Part shown: positions 1 to 8,230 of the stretch, piece by piece
Layout of the letters: every line of letters begins with the position of its first letter
Numbering within the stretch: the first letter of the stretch is position 1
Origin: Polaromonas sp.
GTDB taxonomy: Bacteria > Pseudomonadota > Gammaproteobacteria > Burkholderiales > Burkholderiaceae_C
Direction: 5' to 3'
NCBI GenBank assembly: GCA_028292345.1
Contig: JAQGMN010000347.1
Location: 1-18,356, forward strand
Length of the DNA: 18,356 nucleotides
Position numbers and translations under genes: made by a program
Notes under the pieces: model-generated
Database searches by the model: none
Told to the model about the DNA's origin: nothing
The model's input: only the letters and a program-made list of their open reading frames with translations

Positions 1-87
1 CGAACCCGGGTAGCTGCTGCCCGTGGCAGGACGCACACCGGTGGTCGGGATTTCATTCTCGCGCTTGCCAAAAAACGGTGTAGCCAT
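1..87 (-). CDS. 5' end of an unidentified gene, possibly a bactofilin (partial)
   Basis: Only the first 29 codons lie in the window; the gene continues past position 1. The start ATG at 87 is preceded by AAGGA with 6 bases between; the competing ATG at 92 would sit only one base from that site, so 87 is preferred. The peptide begins MATPFFGKRENEIPTTGV and continues with Gly/Ser/Thr/Pro-rich, probably disordered sequence. Many bactofilins (polymer-forming cytoskeletal proteins) begin with a short FFGKR-like stretch and a disordered Thr/Pro/Ser tail before the beta-helix, and bactofilins can be associated with envelope polysaccharide machinery. That makes it a candidate, but the diagnostic domain is outside the window, so the identity is a guess. 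It has the same orientation as the pel operon and starts 210 bp after its last gene. Confidence 0.45.
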   Translation of the reverse strand, partial: MATPFFGKRENEIPTTGVRPATGSSYPGS

Positions 88-297
88 GTCATGTCCTTCA
101 AAACTATTCATCGTACGTTGCGAAATAGCCAAAAATTTCCGGCCGAATGCAAGAGAAGTAACGAATTAAGTTTCAAAACGGGTTTTCGCAGCCCCCGTGA
201 CTGCCTGCTGACGGGCCGCTTCGAGCCCGGACCGTACAGGGCCGCAAGCCGGCCCGAAACAGGCACTCGGCCACCGCGCGGGCTGACCTGCATGCAC
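88..297. other. Intergenic region between the pel-linked deacetylase and the next gene
   Basis: No gene is visible here. The part next to the deacetylase is GC-rich and holds a perfect 6-bp inverted repeat with a 5-base loop (239-255, GGGCCG/CGGCCC). It lacks a T-run on either strand, so it is not a convincing intrinsic terminator. The half nearest the downstream gene (about 95-190) is noticeably AT-rich and probably contains that gene's promoter, but I could not settle on a well-spaced -35/-10 pair. Readthrough from the pel operon into the downstream gene cannot be excluded. Confidence 0.5.
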
Positions 298-2283
298 TTA
301 CCAGGTCGGCGCGGGAAGGGTCAGCGCGCCGTTGGCGCCCAGGGAAACGGTGGAAATCGTCTGCCCTCCATAGGCTTCCTGCGCAGTGCCGTAACTGATC
401 CCGGTCAGCGGCGCCTTGACAGCCTTGACCGTCTTGAGGGCAATGCTGTTGGTCGCGCCCAGCAGGATGCGGCCACTGACGCCCGACGCGTTGTAGGCCA
501 TGCGGGACGCCATCAGGACGCCGGTGTCATGCTGGCCCGGGCTGCGTATGGGCAGCTTGTACATGCTGTTGTATTTCGCCAGGGTCGTCTTGACCAGGTC
601 GCCAAGCAGGGAGTTGGTGTTGTCATAGGCGCGCAGATTGGCCTGGTGGAACATCACCGAGTTCAAGTCGAATTTCAGCAGGTAACGAAGCCACATCTCG
701 GACTCCTTGTCGAGCACTTCGCTGTAGGTCAGGGGCCGGTCCCAAGTGGGCCAAATGCCGCCCGGCGCATAAAAATAGTTGTACTCGGAAATCCATTCTG
801 CCGGTGTCGACACGTTGTAGTACAGGTTGGTCGGATAGCGCGGAATGATCAGGATGCTGGGCTGGTAGGAGCTGTAGAAGCCGGTGTTGGGGCTGGGGTT
901 CTTCCAGCCGGGCTGCGAGGTGTCGGACAGGATGTAGCGGATGCCGAAATCCTTTGCCGCGCGCAGGAACTCCGGATTGTTCAGCCCCGAAATCTCGGGC
1001 TGGATCATGCTGTCCTTGAAATACTTGTTGAAGCCCAGCGTTTGGGCCACGTTGTGGTTCTTGCTGAGCTGCGCCCGTGCATCCGTGTAGTTGATGCTGG
1101 TCAGCAGTTCGTGCTCATACGTGTGGTTGACCCATTTGAACTGGTTGGGTCTGTTCCGGATGGCCGGTGTCAGGGTGTCGTTGGGGTAGATGCCCGACAC
1201 GCCGACGCCGTTGTAGGGCATTTCCAGCTGGATCTGCGCTGCGTTGGCATGGGAGGCGCGCAGGTTGTTCTGCCAGGTGATGAGCTTGTTGTAGTCATTG
1301 CCGGTGGTGCGGTATTCGATCCCCGTCTGGTCGGACAGTCGGACCGGGTCCCAGATGTCGTCGCCAATCATGATGTCGTCGGGTTGCGGGTTCATGTACA
1401 CCTTGCGCTCGCCCAGGAAAAAGCCCTTGCTGACCCAGTTGATGACGCCGTAGCCCAGCAGGAGCGTGTGCGTCAACTCCGGGTTCCCATCGGTCGTGAT
1501 GGCCAGGTTCTGCCGGCCATTGGGGTAGGTGTAGATGGAGGCCAGGGAATAGCCGTCGGCCGTGTTCAGCAGGGACACCGGGTTGGTGCTCGAAACCGGC
1601 TTGACCAGGTAGGTCCAGGCGTTGTTGATGGAAACCGGCGTGGCGGGGTTCAAATAGCCGAACACTTGCTGGCCTGTGGCGGTCAGGGTGCCCTTGACCG
1701 GCGTGTAGTTGGTGTCCACCGCATTGATCGGTGTGAGGCCATAGTTGTCGGGCGCGCCGGCCGGGTAGGTGTACAGGGTGGCCTGCCGCACCCGGAAATC
1801 GGCCTCGTACTGCCAGAGCGTCTGCCATTGGGCCTGGGTCAGCGCGCTTTGCCAGTTGTTTGGCGACGCCTCATAGGCCAGGTTTCCGGTGGTCAGAAAG
1901 ATGCCCTGGTAACGCCCTGCCCCGAGCCCGTCCGAGAGCGTCTGGGCCGTCAGCGCTTTCTGGCTGGCGATCAGGGTGTCGTAGGGAATGCCGATCTGGT
2001 CCAGGATCGACTTGATGCCGGCAAACACCGGCTCTTTTCCGTCCGCAGAGATGACCAGCATCTTCATGTCGATCGACCGGGGCGTTTCGGCGGAAGCCGG
2101 CGCCAGCGACAGGGCGCTGATGAGGATCGCCGCCAACACCAGCTGCAGCAAATGCGCCATCCAGCGGGCCAGCGGGCGCTGCGCCAGCGCCTCCAGCCCC
2201 GCCATGGGTTGTCCTGGCATCGGCGGGCTTTCGCCATAGTCAGCCGGCAGGGCGCGGCATTGGTGGAAATGTTGTGATTTCAT
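298..2283 (-). CDS. Secreted NodB-fold polysaccharide deacetylase, Agd3/CE18-like
   Basis: Encodes 661 residues from ATG 2283, which has GGAG six bases upstream; a TTG at 2295 and an ATG at 2205 (AGGA nearby) are alternatives. A hydrophobic stretch ending ALSLAPASA near residue 65 is a signal peptide, preceded by an unusually long N-terminal tail, so the true start may be internal. Residues about 70-300 form a non-catalytic N-terminal region. The catalytic part has acidic pairs at 302-303 (QPDDIMI) and 308-309 (GDDIWD), then HTYEH at 387-391, which fits NodB motif 2, H-[S/T]-x-x-H, the metal-binding histidines. A late histidine (HQAN, 546) may complete the site. The layout resembles Aspergillus Agd3 (CE18, with CBM87), which N-deacetylates galactosaminogalactan; Agd3 homologues are reported in putative bacterial exopolysaccharide operons. 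Inferred role: partial deacetylation of the Pel-like polymer outside the inner membrane, replacing the missing PelA deacetylase domain. The NodB-type assignment is firmer than the CE18 subfamily. Confidence 0.75.
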   Translation of the reverse strand: MKSQHFHQCRALPADYGESPPMPGQPMAGLEALAQRPLARWMAHLLQLVLAAILISALSLAPASAETPRSIDMKMLVISADGKEPVFAGIKSILDQIGIPYDTLIASQKALTAQTLSDGLGAGRYQGIFLTTGNLAYEASPNNWQSALTQAQWQTLWQYEADFRVRQATLYTYPAGAPDNYGLTPINAVDTNYTPVKGTLTATGQQVFGYLNPATPVSINNAWTYLVKPVSSTNPVSLLNTADGYSLASIYTYPNGRQNLAITTDGNPELTHTLLLGYGVINWVSKGFFLGERKVYMNPQPDDIMIGDDIWDPVRLSDQTGIEYRTTGNDYNKLITWQNNLRASHANAAQIQLEMPYNGVGVSGIYPNDTLTPAIRNRPNQFKWVNHTYEHELLTSINYTDARAQLSKNHNVAQTLGFNKYFKDSMIQPEISGLNNPEFLRAAKDFGIRYILSDTSQPGWKNPSPNTGFYSSYQPSILIIPRYPTNLYYNVSTPAEWISEYNYFYAPGGIWPTWDRPLTYSEVLDKESEMWLRYLLKFDLNSVMFHQANLRAYDNTNSLLGDLVKTTLAKYNSMYKLPIRSPGQHDTGVLMASRMAYNASGVSGRILLGATNSIALKTVKAVKAPLTGISYGTAQEAYGGQTISTVSLGANGALTLPAPTW

Positions 2284-2341
2284 GACATGCTCCAAAAAAG
2301 ATTAGGGGACTTACACAGGCCTGGATGAATGTTGGGGGGTC

Positions 2342-2683
2342 TCAGCGGAGCGCCTTGACCACCTGTTGCGGTTTTGTGGTGAACTCATCGGGCTTGACCT
2401 TGCCGAGCTTGATCGGGCGCTGCTTTTTCGGGACCTTGACCTTGTCGGTGGTGACAATGACGGGGCCTTCCTTGTCGGCGGCCTCTGGAAGCACCACCTC
2501 CTCCTTGGCCTTGCCGTTGTCGGCCGCATCGGGCTGGTCCGGCACCTGGGTGCTCGCCCCGTCTGGCAGGACCAGCCCGTTGGCTGCGGCCTGCGCAGGC
2601 ATCTGGCCGGCCACCAATGCCAGCGCAAGGCCGAACTTCAGGGGCAGTCCCCGGCATGAATGGGTTCGAAAAACTGATGTCAT
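2342..2683 (-). CDS. Small secreted Lys/Pro-rich protein of unknown function
   Basis: A 113-residue protein starting at ATG 2683, preceded by a strong AAAGGAG with five bases to the start, so translation is credible. Residues 1-32 form a signal peptide (hydrophobic LALALVAGQ, cleavage likely after AQA). The mature part of about 80 residues has no obvious fold: an acidic, Ala/Asp-rich first half and a basic second half rich in Lys and Val/Pro (KVKVPKKQRPIKLGKVKP). It lies 93 bp after pelG and 58 bp before the deacetylase gene, in the same orientation, so it is probably part of the operon. It has no lipobox and is too short and different in character to be PelC. A cationic disordered periplasmic or extracellular protein might bind an anionic partner or assist the deacetylase, but I do not recognise a family and assign no function. 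Confidence 0.7.
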   Translation of the reverse strand: MTSVFRTHSCRGLPLKFGLALALVAGQMPAQAAANGLVLPDGASTQVPDQPDAADNGKAKEEVVLPEAADKEGPVIVTTDKVKVPKKQRPIKLGKVKPDEFTTKPQQVVKALR

Positions 2684-2776
2684 ACAAACTCCTTTAAGGA
2701 TGAATTAACAAGGCGATGCGCATGGCGACGCCATCGCGCACCATGGAATCGATGGATATTTCAGACAAGTCCTCCT

Positions 2777-4159
2777 TCAAAAAGTGACGGGGTTCAACAT
2801 GAAGGTCTCGTATTCGAGCTGGTTGAGCTTTTGCAGCACGATGACGAAGCCGACGGCGGCCGTCAGCGCCACCGAAGCGAAAAAGCCATAGCCATGCAGT
2901 GCCGGGCCGAGGCCCAGGCTGATCCACGAAAAGACGGCGTTGGACAAAAAGAAAAGAAAGCACAAGGACAGGGCCGCCCACCGCTGGTCAAGGTAGAACA
3001 GCACCGTCAGCATGGCCAGCAGCAGCAACTGGATGACCACCGCCACCAGGTCGATGTTCAGCAGGGACAGGGACACATTGGAAATGCCGAGCCACGCCAG
3101 CAGTTCGGGGCCCGTCAGCAGGAGCAGGCAGGTGGTTGCGCCTTGCACCTTCAGCATGACCAGCATCCCGGCGCGCACCGCCTGGACCAACTCCAGCCTG
3201 GCCTGCGAGACCTGGGCCAGGGTGCCGTCCCGGGTGATGGTGCGGTAGAAGTTTTCACATTTCTCGGAAAAATCGGTTTCCACCCGCACCAGGAACACCG
3301 CCATGCCGGGAATGAGCGAGAGGTAGCTGAGAAAGATCGGCAGGTCGTAGGCCGGCGCAGCGCGCAAGGGGCCGACGATGGCGACACCGGCCAGCGGATC
3401 GGCCCAGAAAATGAACTTGTCCGCCCAGATGCCGGCGTTGTAGAAAAGGCCGGTGAAGACCAGGCTGGGGTAAAGTTTTCCGGGCCGCAGGAAGTCGAAA
3501 GACACCATCAGGTCGCCCGGGTACTGGCGCACCACCAGCGCCAGCAGGGCAAAGAACAGGCAGGCCTGGCCCGCCACGAAGCCCAGCAGCAGTCCCTCCA
3601 GGCCGAAGCCGCGCAGGCCCAGGGACGCGGCGACGGTGACGCCGTAGCCCAGCAGAAAAACCAGCACGATCTGCCGGTAGGCATTGATCGCCGAGGCGAA
3701 CACCACCACGATCCAGATGCAGCACAAGGTGACGAAGCCCGTCAGCATGCACAGCCGGTAGAACAGCGAGCCGTCGAACCACAGCGCCAGCGCCGCACTG
3801 CCCACCAGTCCGGCGGCCAGCAGCGTCAGGCTCAGGGCACCGAACAGGTTGGCCATGATCTGCCGGGGGCGCTGCTCGAACAGCCGGTCGGCCACGAAGC
3901 GGGTGAAGGTCAGCTGCAGCGGACTGGTCAGGATGAGCGAGAAGGCCATCAGGCAGGTGATGGACACCTGGAACTGGCCCACCACATCGGCCGAGAAATT
4001 CTGGCGCGTGCTGAGCAGGGCAATGCCCAGGATGGCGGCGATGGACAGCACCCACGGACCGCTGCCGATCAGCGCGGCGAAGGCATAGGCCTGGCCCCGC
4101 CCGCTGAGGGACTGGTTGTTTTGCAGCAGCCGCCGCAGCTCGAACCCCACGCCGGCCAT
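2777..4159 (-). CDS. pelG: PelG, polytopic inner-membrane protein of Pel export
   Basis: Encodes 460 residues, close to the usual PelG length, opening with the family's MAGVGFELRRLL start and continuing as roughly a dozen hydrophobic segments to the C-terminus. PelG belongs to the MOP/Wzx-like superfamily. With PelD, PelE and PelF it forms the inner-membrane synthase/transport complex that moves the growing GalNAc-rich chain across the cytoplasmic membrane. Its ATG shares one base with the pelF stop (TGATG), which indicates translational coupling. The last of the canonical pel genes here, it is followed after 93 bp by the small secreted-protein gene. A very strong AAGGAGG lies immediately after the stop codon with no well-placed ATG behind it. 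Confidence 0.93.
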   Translation of the reverse strand: MAGVGFELRRLLQNNQSLSGRGQAYAFAALIGSGPWVLSIAAILGIALLSTRQNFSADVVGQFQVSITCLMAFSLILTSPLQLTFTRFVADRLFEQRPRQIMANLFGALSLTLLAAGLVGSAALALWFDGSLFYRLCMLTGFVTLCCIWIVVVFASAINAYRQIVLVFLLGYGVTVAASLGLRGFGLEGLLLGFVAGQACLFFALLALVVRQYPGDLMVSFDFLRPGKLYPSLVFTGLFYNAGIWADKFIFWADPLAGVAIVGPLRAAPAYDLPIFLSYLSLIPGMAVFLVRVETDFSEKCENFYRTITRDGTLAQVSQARLELVQAVRAGMLVMLKVQGATTCLLLLTGPELLAWLGISNVSLSLLNIDLVAVVIQLLLLAMLTVLFYLDQRWAALSLCFLFFLSNAVFSWISLGLGPALHGYGFFASVALTAAVGFVIVLQKLNQLEYETFMLNPVTF

Positions 4160-5676
4160 CAGGATGCTCCCGTCTGCTGGTAGATGGCCCGGTAGCTGTC
4201 GATCACCCGGGACTGCTGGTAATAGCGCTCGACCCGGTCAATGCCGGCCTGCTGGGCCGCCGCCCAGCGTGCGGGATGCGTCAGCAGCGCATGCGCCGCG
4301 CGCGCCACGGCGTCATGGTCCACGATGGGCAACACATCGCCGGCGCGGCCCAGGGCGCCGTCTTCCCCGTCCTTGCCGTCGATCAGTTCGCGGCAGGCGC
4401 CGACATCGGTGGCCAGCACCGGCAGCCCGCTGGCAAGGCTTTCCAGGATGACCAGCGGAAAGGCTTCGCTGATGGACGTCAGCACCAGCAGGCCGAGCTG
4501 CGGCAGCATGTCCTCGACCCTTTGAAAGCCCTTGAAGCGGACACGCTCCTGCAGCCCCAGGCTTTGCACCAGCGCGCGGCATTCCTCGGCATAACCGGGG
4601 TCTTCTTCCTCGGGGCCGATGATCCAGCCTTCGACATCGGGCAGCCGGGCCGACAGCACGCCTATGGCGCGGATGAAGGTCTTGATGTCCTTGATCGGAA
4701 CCACACGGCCGATCAGGCCGAGCACCCGGGGAATCTGTTCCGGGCGGCGCGCGCGCAAGGGCGCAAACTGCGCCAGATCGACGCCGTTGGGAATGATGCG
4801 GATGCGCGCCCGGCTGGCGCCGTCGCGCACCTGGCGGTCCCGGTTTTTCTCGAACAGCGTGATGATCGGGTCGGCCGCAAGGTAGACAAGGCGCCCGATG
4901 CCCTCGAACAGCCGCACCCACGCCTGGTTGTGGTGTTCCATGCCCCGGTCGGGCGCCGGGGTGAACCATCCCTGCTGCTCGCGCAGGAACATCGACTGCA
5001 GTTCGATCTTGCGCTCCTTGGTGTAGATGCCGTGCTCGCTCAGGATCAGCGGACTGCCGGTGCGCTGCCTGAGCATGGCCCCCAGCAGCCCGGCGTAACC
5101 GGTCGAGACGCTGTGGTACAGCCGGGAAGGCGGAACCGTTCGGGCAATGGCCGCCAGCTTGAGAAGCGGCGTATGCATGTTGCGCACCGACCAGAAGTAC
5201 GACTGGAAGGAGGCATTCGGGCAATGTCGGTTGTAGCTGTCGCTGATCTGCTGCCAGGCGGCCTTGCTGCGAAAGAAATCCCTGGCCGGCTCGCCGGGTT
5301 TCTGGTCCTTTTGCAGCACCACCCGGTCCAGCCAGGCGGGATCGGGCTCGCCTTCGGGGCTGCGGAACCACTCGTGCAGCCGGGCGCTTCCGGCAAAAAA
5401 GTCGCAATCGCCCGGGCGCTCCCTGAGTTCGTACAGTACCTCGCCATCCATCAGGTAATGACAGTGGATCTCGCGCACATTGGGCGGCAGCGTGTAGCGC
5501 ATTTCGCCGTGGGTCGCACGCTCGGCGCCGAGATAGACCAGCGAAAAGCTGAACTCGGGCAGGCCTTCGATCAGTTGCTGGACCCATCCGGAAACCCCGC
5601 CGCGCACGAACGGATAGGTCCCTTCGAGCAGCAGCGTGATGTCCCTGGCCGGACTGTCAGGTGCACAGGGCGTCAT
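4159..5676 (-). CDS. pelF: PelF, cytosolic GT4-family glycosyltransferase for Pel synthesis
   Basis: Encodes 505 residues, nearly the length of P. aeruginosa PelF. The N-terminus (ITLLLEGTYPFVRGGVSGWV, residues 13-32) is the typical PelF opening with a glycine-rich loop. The C-terminal Rossmann half carries the GT4 E-x7-E motif as EAFPLVILE, E404 and E412, preceded by GRVVPIKDIKTF (about 323-334), which contributes Arg and Lys expected to contact the sugar-nucleotide phosphates. PelF is the polymerising transferase of Pel, using a UDP-activated N-acetylhexosamine in the cytosol and docking to PelD/PelE/PelG. The start overlaps the end of pelE by 20 bp and the stop overlaps the pelG start by one base, so the three genes are translationally coupled. 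All expected motifs are present. Confidence 0.95.
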   Translation of the reverse strand: MTPCAPDSPARDITLLLEGTYPFVRGGVSGWVQQLIEGLPEFSFSLVYLGAERATHGEMRYTLPPNVREIHCHYLMDGEVLYELRERPGDCDFFAGSARLHEWFRSPEGEPDPAWLDRVVLQKDQKPGEPARDFFRSKAAWQQISDSYNRHCPNASFQSYFWSVRNMHTPLLKLAAIARTVPPSRLYHSVSTGYAGLLGAMLRQRTGSPLILSEHGIYTKERKIELQSMFLREQQGWFTPAPDRGMEHHNQAWVRLFEGIGRLVYLAADPIITLFEKNRDRQVRDGASRARIRIIPNGVDLAQFAPLRARRPEQIPRVLGLIGRVVPIKDIKTFIRAIGVLSARLPDVEGWIIGPEEEDPGYAEECRALVQSLGLQERVRFKGFQRVEDMLPQLGLLVLTSISEAFPLVILESLASGLPVLATDVGACRELIDGKDGEDGALGRAGDVLPIVDHDAVARAAHALLTHPARWAAAQQAGIDRVERYYQQSRVIDSYRAIYQQTGAS

Positions 5677-6688
5677 TGGCCGGCCTTTCCCAGTAAATCG
5701 ATGCCTTGTTCAGTTGCAGCCGCTCGCCTGGCCTGGCCTGCATCAGGTGGCCCCTGACATCGGCATAGCGCTGCCGCAGAAAGGCGATCTCGGCCAGAAA
5801 AGGCTGTATGTGGCGGGCATCGATGCCCGACTGCCGGGCGTACTCGAAGGCCTCCCGGGCGCCCTCCAGCTCCAGCTGGACCAGCAGGATGCGCCCCATC
5901 AGCCATTGCAGCCCGCCATCGCGCGGGCACAGCCGCAGCGCAGCCTGTACATGCTCCCGGGCGCGGGCGCACAGCAGCAGCCGGGCGCTGCCCTGCGGGT
6001 CGCCCAGCTGGGCAAATGCCCAGTAGTTGTGGGCCAGCGCCTTGTGCTGCAAGAAGCCCTGGCCGGAGGGGACGTTCTGAAGCTGCTCGGTACCGACGCG
6101 GATGCGTGCCTCGATGGCCTTTTCCTTGCGGTTGAGCAGGGCATAGGCCAGCAGGCGAACGTCGTCCTCCGGGTCTTTCAGCGCCAGCCGGAGCAACGGA
6201 ACCGAAAACTGGTCTTCCAGCGACAAGGTAGCAATCAGGGCGGCCGTCCGGCTGTCCGGATCAGCGGCATATCGCAGCGGGCCGGCCAGCTCGCTGGCCC
6301 TGAGCATGCCGCCCATGGCACCCATGGCGCGCAGCCCGGCCGGCCGTGCAGGCAGGACGGGCGCGGGGGGGTGCGACCAGTCGTCCAGCGGCGGCGCCGG
6401 CCGCTGATGGCGCAGCGCAGGCACGACGCAGGCCAGCCAGCCGAGCATTCCCAGGACCGGAATGAAAAAGGCGACGCCCAGCACCGGCAGCCCGGACAAA
6501 GCCGCGGGGCGGCGGTAAGTCGGCGGCAGCAGCCTGAGCACCGTCAGCGAGAACAGCAGACAGGCGCCAGCATGGGCGCCGGCCAGCGCAAGCGCCGACT
6601 GAAGCGGCGCTTGCGCATCGAGCATGAAGCCGAACAGCAACGCATCGAGCAGCAGCACGGCAGCGCACAGCAGCCAGGCGGGGTTCAT
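5657..6688 (-). CDS. pelE: PelE, inner-membrane TPR scaffold of the Pel complex
   Basis: Encodes 343 residues. Two or three hydrophobic segments (about residues 4-22, 31-53 and 65-90) are followed by a Pro-rich linker and a helical cytoplasmic region of TPR-like repeats (about 130-340). This matches P. aeruginosa PelE in architecture and length. PelE links PelD to PelF and PelG in the inner-membrane complex and has no catalytic role. Its ATG overlaps the pelD stop in an ATGA junction and its end overlaps pelF. The assignment rests on position and architecture more than on sequence motifs, because PelE diverges quickly. Confidence 0.85.
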   Translation of the reverse strand: MNPAWLLCAAVLLLDALLFGFMLDAQAPLQSALALAGAHAGACLLFSLTVLRLLPPTYRRPAALSGLPVLGVAFFIPVLGMLGWLACVVPALRHQRPAPPLDDWSHPPAPVLPARPAGLRAMGAMGGMLRASELAGPLRYAADPDSRTAALIATLSLEDQFSVPLLRLALKDPEDDVRLLAYALLNRKEKAIEARIRVGTEQLQNVPSGQGFLQHKALAHNYWAFAQLGDPQGSARLLLCARAREHVQAALRLCPRDGGLQWLMGRILLVQLELEGAREAFEYARQSGIDARHIQPFLAEIAFLRQRYADVRGHLMQARPGERLQLNKASIYWERPANDALCT

Positions 6689-8178
6689 ACCACGGCCCCT
6701 GCAGGCGCAGGCGCAGGCTCAGGCGATGGCTTCGCCGGGACGGCGTCAAATACCTCCATGTCGCAGGCAGCGCAAAGCTCGGCCAGGAGTTCGTCGGCGC
6801 TGCGCTGCCCGTCGAGCATCCAGCGGCAGGTCAGAATGCCCTTTGCCATGCAGTCGGCGCTCTGCTCGCTTTCGAGCCGTGCCAGATAGCTGTTGACGCC
6901 GGCCTCGTCGGTCAGCGGCAGCAGCTTGACGATCACCGACTCGCCCTGGCGGTTGACCGCCAGCCAGCTCTGGTCCAGTCCGCGGCTGCTGTTGCAGCAG
7001 TGATTGACCAGGCTCTGGCGGCAGTCGGCGTCGACCACCCTGCAGGCAATCAGCGCCGCCGGCAGGCCGTTCTTTTTGGCATCCATCAGGTTGGACTCCA
7101 GGCTTTCCCGCAAGGCGAAACGCACCTGGGATTCCCCGACGGGCCGGGTGCGGCGCATCAGGATGTCGCCGATGTGCCTGCCCAGCACCGCCAGCAATTC
7201 GAACGTTTCCTGATGCACGCTCAGGAAGGGCATGTCATGGATGCTGACGATGCCGTGGATGTGGCCGCTCGCATCGACCAGCGGCACGATGGCAATCACA
7301 TGCTCATGAAGGGCTTCGAGGCTGGCGTGGACGCTGGTCAGCGAAGCGGTGCGCAGCGTTTCGCGCAGCAGGGGATTGAAGGGCGACAGGTCCGCCGCCT
7401 GGCCTGCCATGGCCAGGCAGGGCAGGCGCAGCACGCCCTTGCCGCTTATTTCATACACCGCCGCCGTGTGCAGGCCGCCGGCCTCCACCATGATTTCGAG
7501 CAGCCACCCGGCCATGCCGCCGAGCGGTTCGTCACCCGCGCCGTCGCAGGCGGGCTGGTGCAGTTCCAGCCGCTCCAGCGCACTGCGCAGGCTGTTGGTG
7601 TTGCCAGCCATCCTGCGCTCCAGCTGCGAATGAGAAACCTGCAGCAACTGGTAGGCGCTGGTGAACTGCTTCAGGCGCGTCTGATGGTAGTGGCACAGGT
7701 AGTCGGTCCGCCGAAGGCGCGCGGCCCAGATGTCACGGGCCTCGCCGGCGCACATGCCGACCAGCACCATGCCGATCGACTGCGCCTTTGGAAACTCCTT
7801 GAGCAGGTCCGGCTTGAGCAGGCCGATGGCGGCCAGAACGGCCACGGTCAGGAGCGCGCTGCCGGTGCCGGCAAAAAAACCGTAGTTCACCCCCAGCAGC
7901 AACGGCATCAGCACCAGCACGGGAAACAGCAGCAGCAAGGACTGCGGCTGCGCAAACCAGAACAAGGCCGCCGGCAGCAGCCCGGCCAGCACCATGATTT
8001 CAACCCACGAGGCAAGGGCCAGCCTGCCATCGGCCGCCGGCCACAAAAGGCCGGGTTCGGGCAGCCGGCGGGTGCGCGCGCCTCGCGGCGGCGGCGTGCC
8101 GGCCTGCGCAGCCATGGAAACGGTCGGGCGAAAACCGCAGGCTTTCACCGGTCTGAAAAACAAAAATGGCCATTTCAT
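6685..8178 (-). CDS. pelD: PelD, membrane c-di-GMP receptor with GAF and degenerate GGDEF domains
   Basis: The reading frame opens at 8298 inside pelB, but the ATG at 8178 (497 residues) has GAGGG upstream and begins MKWPFLFF, so I use it. Four membrane segments (about residues 56-150) lead through a helical linker into a GAF domain (about 190-345) and a GGDEF-like domain (about 350-480) with no GGDEF motif, so no cyclase activity is expected. The inhibitory-site motif is kept as RGLD (R399-D402), with another arginine exactly 35 residues on (R434). In P. aeruginosa PelD the c-di-GMP contacts are R367, D370 and R402, with the same spacing. PelD binding of c-di-GMP switches on Pel synthesis through PelE/F/G. 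A Pro/Ala-rich tail ends the protein. The stop overlaps the pelE start. Confidence 0.93.
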   Translation of the reverse strand: MKWPFLFFRPVKACGFRPTVSMAAQAGTPPPRGARTRRLPEPGLLWPAADGRLALASWVEIMVLAGLLPAALFWFAQPQSLLLLFPVLVLMPLLLGVNYGFFAGTGSALLTVAVLAAIGLLKPDLLKEFPKAQSIGMVLVGMCAGEARDIWAARLRRTDYLCHYHQTRLKQFTSAYQLLQVSHSQLERRMAGNTNSLRSALERLELHQPACDGAGDEPLGGMAGWLLEIMVEAGGLHTAAVYEISGKGVLRLPCLAMAGQAADLSPFNPLLRETLRTASLTSVHASLEALHEHVIAIVPLVDASGHIHGIVSIHDMPFLSVHQETFELLAVLGRHIGDILMRRTRPVGESQVRFALRESLESNLMDAKKNGLPAALIACRVVDADCRQSLVNHCCNSSRGLDQSWLAVNRQGESVIVKLLPLTDEAGVNSYLARLESEQSADCMAKGILTCRWMLDGQRSADELLAELCAACDMEVFDAVPAKPSPEPAPAPAGAVV

Positions 8179-8230
8179 GATTCGCCCTCGGTTCTGTATC
8201 CCACTGCAGGGAAGTTTTTGTTGTTGACGG

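Noticed and set aside
239..255. Hairpin GGGCCG/CGGCCC after the deacetylase gene as a terminator
   Set aside because: The stem is only 6 bp and neither strand has a T-run after it.
91..2277. A 728-codon plus-strand ORF covering the deacetylase gene
   Set aside because: It is antisense to a gene with signal peptide and family motifs, its translation is rich in Arg/Gly/Val/Gln with no recognisable domain, and such shadow ORFs are common in high-GC DNA.
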